64,000 nt of DNA from contig JACSVZ010000007.1 of assembly GCA_014706295.1 (NCBI GenBank), positions 45,584,975 through 45,648,974 of the forward strand, written 5' to 3'. This DNA comes from Lycocorax pyrrhopterus obiensis. Taxonomy: Eukaryota; Chordata; Aves; Passeriformes; Paradisaeidae. A program made the position numbers and the translations under genes. The notes under the pieces are model-generated. The model did not search any database. It was not told the origin of the DNA and saw only the letters and a program-made list of their open reading frames with translations. Each line of letters opens with the position of its first letter. Positions within the stretch are counted from its first letter, which is position 1. Positions 27,472-40,184 of the stretch are shown in pieces.

Positions 27472-30400
27472 ACTTGCATACACTACTTATGTCATATTTT
27501 TGTTCTCTTTCTCCAGTGTGTGTTTTGGGTACTTTGAGACAGAGAATTATTTTTGCTCTGTAGTATTAGAACAGACGTCTCCGACCTTGATTTAAGGAGT
27601 AGACGAATCACAGTGTAGGAGTCTGCCCTACAGTTTGCCATGCAAAGTGACACCCTTTGCCAGCACGAGGTCACACAGGACACGCAGAGCAGGGAAAGCA
27701 GCCCCAGGTGTATTTCTGGGGACTAGTGCCTGGCTGTACAGCAGCAACACTGTTACAAAAGCAGTTTTGTTCTGCTACAAAAGCCCCTGTACCATATAGG
27801 CATGGTTATCATGATGATCAGCTGGAAGTACAGCTAAGAAGCTGGACAGTATCAGTGATACCAAGCTCACTTAATACCTTTGAGAAATTTTTACAGTGGC
27901 TAACCTAGTATGGGTTCAAACTAAGAGATCCAAGGAAATGCAAGAGAAGCAAAGTAACACTGAAATATCCATTTAACAGTACTATGAAATGCCTCTAGTA
28001 TTTTCCACCCTCTCAAAAGCACACCATTCTATCTAAAAAATGTCCAGCATAAAAATAACATCCTTCTCTCCCTTCTCAGCAGTGTAGTTGATATGTTCAG
28101 ACAGTTTTGTCTGAAAATGCTAAATACAACAAATCTCAACTGTATTCTGTATGATCCTCTAAAATTTAGTTTCAGTTCTTTCTGCATCAGCTTCAGTTTT
28201 CTTCTAGATCTGAAGAGAGATGATGGTAGTTTTCAGTCTAAAATGCAACAAGGGTTATAACTTTTGGAAAATCTTCTTTTTGAAAAACCGAGAGAGTCAC
28301 TAGAAGATATCTTCTCTTTAGAATTTCTAATCTATTTTTCCTTCGTCTGGACCAGGTTGTGATTGAGGTACATGATGAGAAAGTACAGCCTAGGAGCAGA
28401 TTTAGTTGTGGTGGCTATATCAGTGCAGCAGACTCTTTTTCATTCCCTCAGTTTCCCCACTCCCATACACCCTCAAGCATTGTTTTGGAAAGACCTTAAT
28501 GGCAAAGACTGTCAGCTCTGACACAGCTGTGGTATTGAGAGGAGGATGCTGAAACTTCTCCATTCTTCTGATAGATTACTATAGCTAAGACTTTTCCTTA
28601 TAATGTCATTTGCAGCTGAATCCCTCTTCTCCTTTCAAGTCTAGTTGCTCTTACTCCTTTGCTATTCTGTGACCAACAAAGATTTGAAACATAGAAGTAA
28701 GATGCAGGTGGCTCAGATATTACCCCTGTGGGCAAAGTATCAGGTATCTACAAAGGGCTATGTCCCAGTCTCTGATATATAAGATATTCCAAGCCTTTCA
28801 TCTGAAACATGCAATAAGAACACTTGATCCTTGGATGTTGCTTTGCTGTCTACATTAATATTGAAAGCCTGTTTTATAGTGCTTAGTTTGTTGATTGCCA
28901 TAGTTGAATGTCTACCTCTGTGTATAGCTTTCAGTATATGAAAAAGGAATCACCGGGTTCACTTAGAAAACAGCAGTCAAGTATACTGACAGCCTTGTAC
29001 ATCCATGGTGACAGATGTATGTAAGGAAAGTAAATTAAAGAAATACATTCTTAGCTAAGGAAAGATTATATTGAGATTCAATATATTTGTAATTTTATTG
29101 AGCTACCTCAAGAGTTTAGTAGTTTGATATTCTTCATGATACAGATTTGAACACACAGAGTGGTACATATATCCTGTACATGTAGTTCTAGTCAAGAATT
29201 CTGCTTGTCTTTCAATTGGAAAGGACCTAGACCACTTTAACTATCTAATCTTCTTTTATGATAAATGTCATATAAAAAGAAAAGATTATGTGCACTCTCT
29301 TTTTCATTAACTAAGACTGCTTTATGTATCCAAGGATACAACCATATTTCAATATATTCAGTGAATAGTAAAAAATGGATATCCTCACAACTACATAAGT
29401 CAATATTCTAGGTCAAGTTTTTAGCAGTTTAGCAAAAACAAATTCTAGATATCATCTTTTTTCTCAGTCATTATGACTGACCTTCATGTGAAAAGAAAGA
29501 GATCATAAGTATTACTTTCTTCTTTTAAAGGAGAAGAAGTCCTTAATCATGTTCTTGGCAGCATCTTCCATAGTTTCTACAGAAATGTAGAAGATAGCCT
29601 TCTCTTCAGATAGACTAAAGAAGTCTAACAAGCACCAGCACACCGTGTTTATGCAGAGGTAAAGGATGCAGAGGATTACTTCCATGCTTTGTGAGAAAAC
29701 TAATCTGTTTCCCTGTATTTCTTTCAAGGAAGAAGTATAGCACAGCCATTCCTAAACTTTTTGAAGTCTTTCTTTTATGGAGAAGACAGACATGCAAAGC
29801 ACTGCATCCAGTTCCCCCTGCCCAGCGGCATTCTCCAGAGAGAGCACTGCCATCTGATTTCTCCTTGTTCCTATCCTGACCACCTCCTTTGGCATTCCAG
29901 AGATCCAGCTGCTCTGTGTGACCCAGTTATGGACTAGGCCTGACCTCTCTAGCCTCCCCTCTGGTCCTTGCTCGGGCACTCCAGTGATCAGTAGTGCCTT
30001 ACCAAGGGCAGATTCCCTTGAGAACCTTTGCTGCTCTGTGTTGGCTTACAGCAGTAGAATGTCAATCACACACAGGTTGGAACAGCTTCTGGTATTTACA
30101 CTCACTCAGCCTTGTGTATCAGAGCTTTATGAATGCCTTTTAAGTCTGGAGTTAAATCATTCCATGATATGCAGCTGGTAGGTGGAGGAGCCCTAATTAA
30201 AAAGTAGGTAGCGTGATTTCTGACTAACTATAGCATGCCCTTATCATGCAACCTGGAGTTCCTCTTTCCATCAGATAAGATATCTCTTCATGGCTCTAGT
30301 ACACAGGCCAAGGTGTCTGATGTCCCCTAGACATGTGGCAGAGACAACAGGTTGTTATTAACCCGTACACATAACACAGATACAATAGACTTACAAGCAG

Positions 30401-32238
30401 AAAAAACCTCTGTCATATTTGTATGGATCTGGAAAAAAACAGAGTATTAATTTTTTGAAAGATTAATCCTACTCGGGCATTTTCTAGTTTTTCAGAGAAC
30501 ATGGATTCAAAAAACATGGATGTTTTAAGTAATATTAATCCTAAAAAAATCTGAACTGAAATCCATATATAAAATTATTCTTAGAGATTATTAAAGCCAT
30601 ATTTGGATTGCAAGATGTGATTAATCAAAAATTTGGGAGAAGAAAAGCCTTTCTGACAAAGGTATTTTTTCTTCCCAGGAATTTTGGAGACATTGGGTTT
30701 CTTTCTCTACAGTTAATTGCATCGCTATCATTCTATCATCTTACAAAACTAATGCTCTGACCCACACCTTTATTTGGATGCATATTACTTATTCATATAA
30801 TATTTTGTTTGTCTTTTTATTAAATAGGAGCTCTGACTAATATATGAGCATATCTAATTTGTTACTTTCCCAAGTGCCTGGAATTTTAGATTCAGTCCAA
30901 GCTTCAGAAGTTTGAACTGATTTTCAGTATCAAGAAGTTAAATGAATGCACTAGATATCTCTTGCAGAATTTGGAAACGTCCAGTAGAACTATTTTCTTC
31001 TGATAATTAGTCACCTCTTTTTCTAATGTGAGTTTCAGAAAGCAAATAGAGCTTCTGCTAAAAGTATTGACTTTGTGATACTGATTATTTTTCATAAGTT
31101 GTGATAAGAGAAGCAGTCATACCAAATGCAAATGACTGTAACATGTCCAAGGTTTAGCACAGCTAGAGAGGCTTTGCATAGAACAAGCTTCTTAAGCTCT
31201 CAAAAGCAATTGATACCTCTAAGATGTTATAATCCACCTGATGAAGATATAATTTAATAATATTGATGATACTGATTTTTGTGAGGCATATCACACAATT
31301 TAAGTGAGTGACAAAGTAAATATGTCTTTATTGGTGATGGATATGTAGAAAATCTATTCTAGCCATATTTGGTAGTTCCTTTTCTGACTGCCAATATTTA
31401 ACTATTTACTGTATCTTTACACCAAATTCCTGTATTTTCTCTTCAAGTTGCAGGTAGATAAAGAACAAAGCAAGTACATGAAGAGCTTGTAAGAAATTAC
31501 ACAGCAGAACATGCTGAAACTAAAAATGGAAATGCTCAGCTATCAACATTTTCTAACAGTGCTTGAGTTTGGGCAAAGTTTTCATTTCTCACACCTCCAA
31601 CAGGCAGCAATAAAATTGCAAACTCTGGCTCTAGCTAAACATTTATAACATTCTTACTTCCTAATGACTTCCCTGGGATTGCTTATTTTATACAAAGAAT
31701 AAGATATGGAACATAAAGTGACAACAGACAAAGATGACATGCAACACTGAGATCTTTTGTGAAGAAGAAAATCTCTCTCAGAATAAAGGTTTTGTTCATC
31801 TTGTCAGCGCGACAATTTGTACAGGCTTTCAAGATATATATGTTAAATATAACTATGTTAATTCTTCAGTTACAAGCTTAATGCTAGTGACTTCTGCAGA
31901 AATTTTCTTCAAGCAAAGACAGCCTGAACCCTAGATACAAAAGGATTATCAAGCACTAACCTGGATCTTTCCCAGGAGGGAACTATACTCAGAGCAAATA
32001 ACATTCTTCCCCAGTTACTTGTTAGAGTTGTAGTTCAGATACCAGCTGAGATTGGTGCATCTCACTGAATAAGGACTATTGAATACGACTAGAGAACAAT
32101 GGTAATCTGATAGGCTTGGGGTCTGACCCTGCAGTTTTTAATCCGTCAGAGCTCTCTCAGAAAGAAGTGCTGTCTATCCTGTGGTAGGTCTGAGCACTTT
32201 GCTTTTTAATATTATATTAGAAATGAAGCTCAAATGAG

Positions 32239-32254
32239 ATATATATATATATAT
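32239..32254. repeat. (AT)8 microsatellite
   Basis: Eight uninterrupted AT units. Confidence 0.92.
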
Positions 32255-35200
32255 CACATTCTACTTTTTAATAATCTGCTCCTTAAGGTAGTGTTAAAGG
32301 TTTGTTGATGTTGAAGAACAAAGTTCCAGTTAAAATAATGTATTTTGCTTTAAGATTACAGTATTAAACAGTTTCCTGGATAGTGTCTTTGCACACAGGC
32401 CCTTTAAAACAAATGGGACACTCTCAGTAAAAGGCATTTTTGCATTCCACATTGCAGGGTTGGTATCGTACCATAATAGTCATTCTCATGATGAGACTTG
32501 ATGGCTAACCTGCCAGAAAATAGCTGACTTTTTTTGGCTTTCTTCCTCCATTTTTCACCCGCCCCCCTCTGCTCTTTACAATATATTTAAATAGAAAAAA
32601 ATCACACATTTTTGACAAGTAGGAACTGGGGTCAGAACCAGCCCCCATCTCCTTCCCAGCTTTCGTCTGCCTGAAGCAACATGGCTTGTTTCATCTCATA
32701 CCTAGGAAACAAGCCAAATGGAACATGCCCTTTGTAAGAGCTGCCTCTCACGCAAAGAGCCTGTCTTTTCTGAAGGACGGGCTCCTCTTCCCCTTCTCCT
32801 TAACTCAAAATTACTTTCTATAAGGTTCTTGAAGAAAATAGAAAAAATTTAATACTCCACTAAATATCAAATTTTTCAGTAAAAGGACATAAAATTTGGA
32901 CTCTTGAGGACTAAAAGGTGGGGAAACAATAATCTTTCTTTCCTCTGGAATAGGAAGAGGCCATAACTGCAGTGCTAGTATGAAATGGGTAACTTCATGA
33001 AAAATTTGCCTGTGCTATGAAAAAAAGCACATTAAGCCTCAAAAACGTTAAGTGATTCATAAAGAAGTCAAAATGGCAAGTGTAATTTTGGTTTACAAGT
33101 CAAAGAGGTATGGGTGGGGTTTAGTTTAGGTTCCGGTTTTTTTCAGGTTGAAATTGTTTTGCAGTCTTCATAAAAGTGCAAAAGAAAACATAATTTGTAC
33201 CTTGCGCACAGGTTTCAGCCAGTCATCTGCTGCACTAACCCACATTTCAGGTGTGTGGTAAAATTAAAGGTCTCACTATTCTATGAAGGACCTCAGCACT
33301 GCTCACAAAAGGCAAATGATAGGTAGAAAAGGGTGAAATGGACTACTCTGACAATTACTGTGGTGCCTCTGGATAAAAAAGAGCTGTCTAAACAAAAACA
33401 TGTGAACAACATTCTTGTAACAGTAGGGTAGAGCTTCCTGTCTGATCATTTCTTAGTTGTTTAAATTAGTCCTGAGGAATTTGACTGATGTAAACACACC
33501 TTAGCATGTGTGTGCAAAATACTAAGGGAAATTAAATATATTTTGCATATATTCCAAACATTCCCATGTTTTTGTTGGGGTTTGGAGGGTTTGTGTTGCT
33601 TCTTTTTATTTTGTTTTTTTCTGGAGAGATGCTTCTATTGTATTCCATATGCTACTTTTTATGTCAGAGATAATAGATAAATTTCCAGGGAAGACGGGTT
33701 CACAGCAGCCACAAAGAGTGACAGAGGGAGTTCTCATGTACAGTGTGGCCCAGGAGTTTTAGTCAGGAGGGAAACTGTTGTTGAGTTAATGGTCTAACAT
33801 TGTAGTCAAATAGGTTTATACAGACCCAAAGTTGTCAGATGCTTCCAGTTCTAGTAACTGGTCTAACAAAAGACAACTGATGAAGCAGAATTGCAAGCAA
33901 GAAACTATGCTCACTTAACACAATCGACAAAATAAAATATGTGACAAAAGTAGTAATAAACACTTCTCAAAGTGTGATCTCTTAAGCATTGTACTAACAA
34001 GACTCTTTCACAGGGAACTTCCACCACACAGGTTGGCAAAGGGATGACATAAGAAAATTGAAATATGACATCCTACACAACTTCCATACTTCTGTAGACT
34101 ATTAAGCTAAAGGTCTACATGCTGTGAGAAGAACTGTTTCAGCTGTTAAACCTATGTCTAAGAATTTACAGTCTACCCTACTTACCACTTCAATGTCTGG
34201 AAAACTAATATTAGTGTGACAAAATTGAGAAGAAAAAAAAAAACCAACATGTCAAAGTTGCTTCTACTAGAATATAGAATAGTTTTTGGAGAAAAATTAC
34301 CTAAACTCTATCCACTAAGACTCTTCAAAGCAGACTGGAAAAAAGCAAACAAACTTCAAATATTCTGCTTGTAAAAAATCTTTTACTAGCTGGAAGGTGT
34401 TCATAGTTTCTTTAGTTCCAGTCCAGCTTAGTGAACAATGAAAAATAAAGTGGTTTGAATAACACATTTGGAGGCAGGAAAATCATACCATTCATTAAAA
34501 TTTGTCATCTTCATTGCAGCCCAAATTAACAAAGCCATAATTATTCAGGAATGCATTTATGTTTGCATTTAAATTTATACTTTTGCTGAGACAGAGGAAT
34601 TACAAACTCTGTGGTTTTACTTAGCTTCCTGCATTTAGATGTAATTCTAACATATTACTGCCCAAGGGCCATCGTGCATTACATTTCGAAAGTGAGCAAA
34701 ATTCTGTCCTCCCAATTCCTGTAAGTAGCACTGAAAAGTAACTACAGCATCAATATTGATGGAGTGATTAATCAAACTCATTCCTGCAGCAGATGCTCAT
34801 GAACCCATTACCCATATGATGGTAAAGTATGGAGTGAGGGTTGGGTGATACGCTGGTTTTGAGCTGGCACTTCCTAGTGCCAACAGAATTTAAATCTAGA
34901 CCAGTTTAGTTCGCTTCAGGGTTTTTGACAAGGTAAGTGGTGGTCTTTGGACATTTTCCCTAGGCTATCTGTATGAGAAAAGCCAGCATCAGAAGTACTC
35001 CAAAGAGTGAAAATCAGACTTTCCTATTACTTCTTACTCCATTGATTCAGTTAAATACTATTATCTATATGTTATCTATTCATTAAAAAAAATTATTTCT
35101 GTTTCAAAGACTTCAATAAACACTGAAGTTTTTAATCAGTATTAAAATGCACACACACATATTTAGAACACATGTCCTGAAATCTGCACAAAACCCAGCG

Positions 35201-38190
35201 TTCCTGCTAAGATGACCCAAACACTTGTTATCACAGAAATACAGGAAAGCATCGCAAAAACTTCAAAAACATAATTTCTTGAAGGCTAAGAGTAAAAAAA
35301 AAAAATCCCCTTTCAATAATGTCTTTACACCTTTTTGCATGATTTACTATAACTGAAGGAACCTAATACCTGAAAAGCATTATTTAAAATTATCCCCAGT
35401 CTACAGCAACAACTCAAGGTGAAATCAAGGAAATAAATTCAGCTCTTCCACAGGTGTAAGCTATGGGAAACAGGTTTACGCTATGTCTTTAATTTCCACT
35501 CCTCTCTGCATTTTTTTGCTTTTACAAACTGAATTATCAACCTATTTCTTGAGTTTTCGTGTTTTCCCAAATGATTTTTTTTGCCTTTTTCTGCCTGTAT
35601 CTGGACAAATTCATCAGTCACATCAGTGCTTTGTAATGAACTCTTCTTGAGAATCAGTTATGTCATTTTCAAAGAGAGTAGCAGTAAGGGTGGGCTCAAC
35701 ACTAATCTCCACAAGGAAGAAATCAGCAGGAATTCTTCTGTTAGAGAAAAAGAGGATGAAGAGGAAGAACAATGGGGATGAAGTTATTGTTCCTTTTTTA
35801 TTTTGAGGTGGCATATAAAAGTCTTGATTTTCGACATCTGTTTGTCCTGTGCAGTTTTACAGAAACACCCTCTGAAGTTCTTTCTAACAAGTTTTGAAGG
35901 AAATGCTGTCTCCTTATCCCTTCTGAAAATGTATTTTGGAAAACGTATTGTGTTTTTGAAACACATTTTGCATTAATGATATAGTAGATAGTGTGTTCAT
36001 GAGATTGCAAAGGTACTCTTTAAACCCCACTGAAACGAAAAAGAATTCACTGGAGTGAAAAATACATGGAAACTACTGTAAAGAGAGTAGAAAACATGAT
36101 TTCCTTCAGCCATGTCAAAACCTGATTTAACATATGAATAATTAATATGTTATGAAAGAAAACCCCTGGTCTTCAGAAAACATTGGACTGAGCCTGTTTT
36201 GTGGGCAGAAAATACATCTAGAGGTAATCTGAATGTAAGAGAAAAGTCTTATCTGACTCTTTTAATTTAAGCCTTTGCATGGAAATTCTAAGTGTAAATA
36301 CAGAAGCAGAAATACAATTTCTAAAATGTCTAGTCCATATATAATGTGTAAGTAGAAGTGAGTGGCCCTCATAGGTGGACCTATGATAAATAGTAACTTT
36401 CACAGACAGGCAGCGCTTGACAATAAAGGCTTATCCAAACTCTAGGAAAACACAATCTTAACTAAGGATTGCAAGCTGAAGACAAGAAAATTCCAATTAG
36501 AAATGAGGTACATAATTCTTGGAGAGAAAGTGAAAAAGCTCTGGATGAAATTTGGAGATAAGCAACTAAAGGAAGTGATGTGATTCTTCAGATTCAGACC
36601 AGAATTTTTTTCCATCTTGGTTCAAGCATTTTAATTATGCACTCACTATAAAAAGCCTTCATTCTTCAGTAGCCAGCTGAGAGGAGAAGGCATCTTACAA
36701 GGATGATTCTGGATCTCAGTGTCTTTAGGGCTGTCATACAAGATACCAAGGTCAACTCAGGAGAAACTTGGTGAATTTAAGTTTTTGATATGGAATATCA
36801 GAACAGACAGTTCAGTTGTCTCAGGTGGTTTTAAATTTCTCTGTTCTACCTTTTCCATATTACACTGCAGCATCTCATTTCTGCTTTGAAAGAGCTGTTT
36901 CTAGGGCTGATAGAGAAGTTCTATGCTCCATTCCAGTCAGGTCTCTGTTTCTACTGCAGTAATGAGCAGCTATGCCAAAGAAAGCCTGCCGTGGCAGTTA
37001 TTTTAAGTAGTCCATTCACTAAAACAAATATAGAATAACAATTCAGAGACCACAGAAGAGTCATCAGCTAGTGACAATTTACCAGAATAAAGTTCAATAT
37101 ATACAAACTGTTGACCTAGAAATGATTGTATAAGCCATTACTAATTTTCTGAGTCACCTAGGCAGATCTCCATTGGGTCTTAGATAATATCTTGTAGCTG
37201 AACTCAGAGCTGCTAACACAAAGCTATAGCAACTTCTCACCTAACAATTACTCATCCTCACTCTGTTGGGTGTAAATTTGATACGAAACATTCCTTGGTA
37301 GTTTCTGCCCCCATGCAGCCTACAGAACTTCTGTTCTGAGTGAACACTTAACGTCTTCAACATTTCTGTAGCCTTGAGGGAATAAACTTATTCAGATGAG
37401 CAGAACAAAAAGGCTGGTTCGTGCCCCAGCTCTTACTTCTCTTGAATTCTAAGCAGTCATCCATACAAATGTTGATTGTGATATGGATGTAAAGCGAACC
37501 ATCGTTTTAGTGTGCTGCTTCTCACTGCGTAAATGACTACATAATGTGAGTACTGAAAGAGGCCCAGTCAGCTACAAAGAGTAATCTGATATTGAGGTAC
37601 AAAGTTCATATTTTACTTCAGATAAGTGAATTATTTTCAGATATATCAAACACTTGACTAGTCAGTGAGAGGTTATTTATGAAATTAAATTGCATCTTTT
37701 GTTTTGAATAGAGTAGCCATAGAGATCTAAAAAAAAAGAAAAAAAAAATCTGAGCCTCAACTCCCCGCTTACTACAGTGAATACCAAGCTGCGTGCTTTC
37801 TTTCCTATCAAAAATTTATCATTTTTTTTTTATCTGTAAGACTTTGAGCATCAGATTTTCTTTGCCTTTCTGGCCTTAAGCACATGTTCAGCTGATTGGT
37901 TACAAGAAATTCTTTTACAGTCTCTGGCTGGGTGCCACCTTCCAGCTTGCTTTTCCACATTCTTCAAATGATCAGTCTGTTCCCCCTGTTTTTGGGGGAT
38001 GAGACCTAGTGGTTCAATCACCCTTTAACTGAGTTTCCAGGAGCACAGAGAGCTTTCTTTTACCTGCCAAGGTACTGTTGCACATACACGTGCCTAATAC
38101 CTTCCTTGAATATACTTTGTTATTTTTTCACTAACTAAAAAGCAATACTATTTTGGAATTGTAGTTTCTTTTGTTTCTGCTACACTAAGC

Positions 38191-38217
38191 AATATAATAT
38201 ATATATATATACACACA
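38191..38217. repeat. (AT)n-(AC)n compound microsatellite
   Basis: About seven AT units following AATATAAT, running into ACACAC. Confidence 0.85.
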
Positions 38218-39329
38218 TCCATATAGATACGTATTTATATAGGTCCTGTAATATTTTTTTCTTCATATATTAGCATTAGTGCAAAACTCAAGAGGTTTGA
38301 CTGAGTTTTGTTATTTTCCGCATTCTTAATGACAAAATGACAGCAAGCTCAACGTAGATCCTGTCTCAGTCCATGCCAATACGCAGGAGTCTGGAATTTC
38401 CATTTTCAGTTCCAGTTGAAACTCAACAAATCACTGATTTCTGATCTATTCCATTAGCTTTGGCAAAAAGCTTTCCATACAGAAGGTGGAGAACAAGAAA
38501 TTATTCTCATTAATATATTCTTATTGTATATAAAATAATATAATTCTTATATTAATTATCCAGAGGAGAATATTCTTATGTCAATTATCTTTGAGAACAT
38601 GAAGATTCAAGGTCACTGTTTTGCCATACTTGTCAATTTTTTCTAATAAATTCTTTTGGTTTATCTCCAGGTATTCAAGGAAGATATCACACAGATGCCC
38701 TGTAAGCTATAGGAAATTTTACTGCAGTATAAGAACTTTCCGTTCTGCGCAGACTTTGGCATTATTTTTTTCCATAAAAGATTCTGAATTCTAAAAATAT
38801 AATCCAGTTCTTTTGTTCCTGTAAGAAGGATCTTACATTTGGAAACTGTATAATGTTTTTTCGGTATATAAGTCACCAGTCGATCAAGACTGTATCACTG
38901 ACCTATGCTTTATTATAAGCATTACATTATTTATCACTACGTATGTTTTGGCATTCTCTTCACCAAATAGGATTAAAGTTTAATTTTTAATTCAGTGAGA
39001 AAATCTTTTAATAGGTTAGGCTAACATGCTCTCAATCATGTCCAGAAAGATAAATCATCATATCAATTAACATGGCTTTATTATCCCAATGTATATTTAC
39101 GTCTAAAATACATTATTAACTATTTTATTATGTGACAAAGCTGGCTTTGTGTTCTTCTAGTTCATCAGTCAAAATGTACTGTGAAAACCAGTCAAATAAC
39201 TTAGAACACTACTCTTAAAAATGTGCAGTAGACTGAAAGGTACAGTTACATGCAAAGCTTATTACCCAAGATGTAATCTAAAGCCATAAAATGACAAGAG
39301 GGAGCTTATAGTTGAGAATGTAGATGAAA

Positions 39330-39405
39330 GACAACTATATATACAATTTATATATGCATATAAATTCACTTACATGGTTATATATGCTTCACTATATATA
39401 ATGAT
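39330..39405. repeat. AT-rich degenerate repeat patch
   Basis: Several short TATATA and TTATATATGC runs spaced over about 75 bp, a decayed AT microsatellite cluster. Confidence 0.6.
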
Positions 39406-40045
39406 GTCTGAATTCATCTTAGATTGGTAATGATACTGAAATAGCTTTATGGATGAGTTTATAATGAAGTCAGCTGCAGGATTCCATGAATGAAAGAAGG
39501 ATCACCAATCACCAACTCTGGTTAATAAAATATTCTCTGTCAAAAAAGTTGTCATTTAGGCATATACTTCCAATATTCAGTACTAGGTTTTCTCAAGACT
39601 GTCTACAATAAAACTGAAAGTTAGAATTGAAATCACAACATATAAGAAACTTTAGAAAAACAGAGAAAAAAGGTGAATTAGAGACTGACTGCAAGCTGTC
39701 TCTAAGTAGAGCTTAAAAATAATAATTCTAGTATCAAACAATATTTTCAATAAAGAAACATAAAGCACTAAGATCTCATCTAAAATACAAGATTTTAATC
39801 ATCAGCTTTCAGAAAGACTAACTAAATGTCTGAGATGATTGAAAGAATGAAAAAATACAGAAAAATGAAAGAATTTTATATGACACCAAAATAAAAAAAG
39901 CTTTGAGGAATATATTTTTTGAGATATATAAGTAGAGCAAACAAGTTAAATGTTATGGGGGTTTAAGAGTTATTCAAATAAAAATCTTAGCTGTTAGAGA
40001 AAGCAGTGGTTTATGAACATAACAAATCTTTTATATGACTAAAAG

Positions 40046-40184
40046 ATCACAGAATATTATAAGTTGGAAGGGACCCACAAGGACCATTGAGTCCAGCTCT
40101 TAAGTGAGTGGCCCATACAGGGATAAAACCCACAACTTGGGTATTATTAGCACCATGCTCTAACCACCTGAGCTAATCTCAGGG
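40046..40184 (-). mobile_element. tRNA-Ile/CR1 composite SINE (TguSINE1-like)
   Basis: On the minus strand the element starts with a tRNA-like head (40184 down to about 40110): TTAGCTCAG (A-box region), GGTTAGAGCATGGTG, then the anticodon loop CTAATAA with anticodon AAT at 40146-40148. The T-arm region GGGTTTTATCCC is a decayed B box (canonical GGTTCGATCCC), and the head ends with TATGGGCC. This is the layout of vertebrate tRNA-Ile(AAT). The 3' part (about 40108 to 40046) is the CR1 3' tail: AGTCC, then GGGTCCCTTCCAAC-like sequence, ending in ATTCTGTGATC. A tRNA-Ile head on a CR1 tail is the known structure of the zebra finch SINE family, which is mobilised by CR1 machinery. It is not a functional tRNA gene: the acceptor stem does not pair and the B box carries CpG-type decay. 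Confidence 0.88.

Larger units (their letters stand above)
24497..40045. other. Long unique AT-rich tract without recognisable genes
   Basis: About 15.5 kb with no transposon or gene that I recognise. It includes a T15 run (27457-27471), a GC-richer block at 29790-30190 of unknown nature, (AT)8 at 32239-32254, a possible conserved-element-like patch at 34500-34800, an A-rich run at 37728-37748, and AT-rich microsatellite-like patches at 38191-38235 and 39330-39405. A weak CR1-like string near 29207-29262 is too short to call. Confidence 0.55.

Noticed and set aside
29207..29262. CR1-like string (GGAAAGGACCTAGACC...)
   Set aside because: Too short and too diverged to separate from chance.
40110..40184. 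tRNA-Ile gene on the minus strand
   Set aside because: The cloverleaf is broken (acceptor stem does not pair, B box decayed) and a CR1 tail follows, so it is a SINE head.
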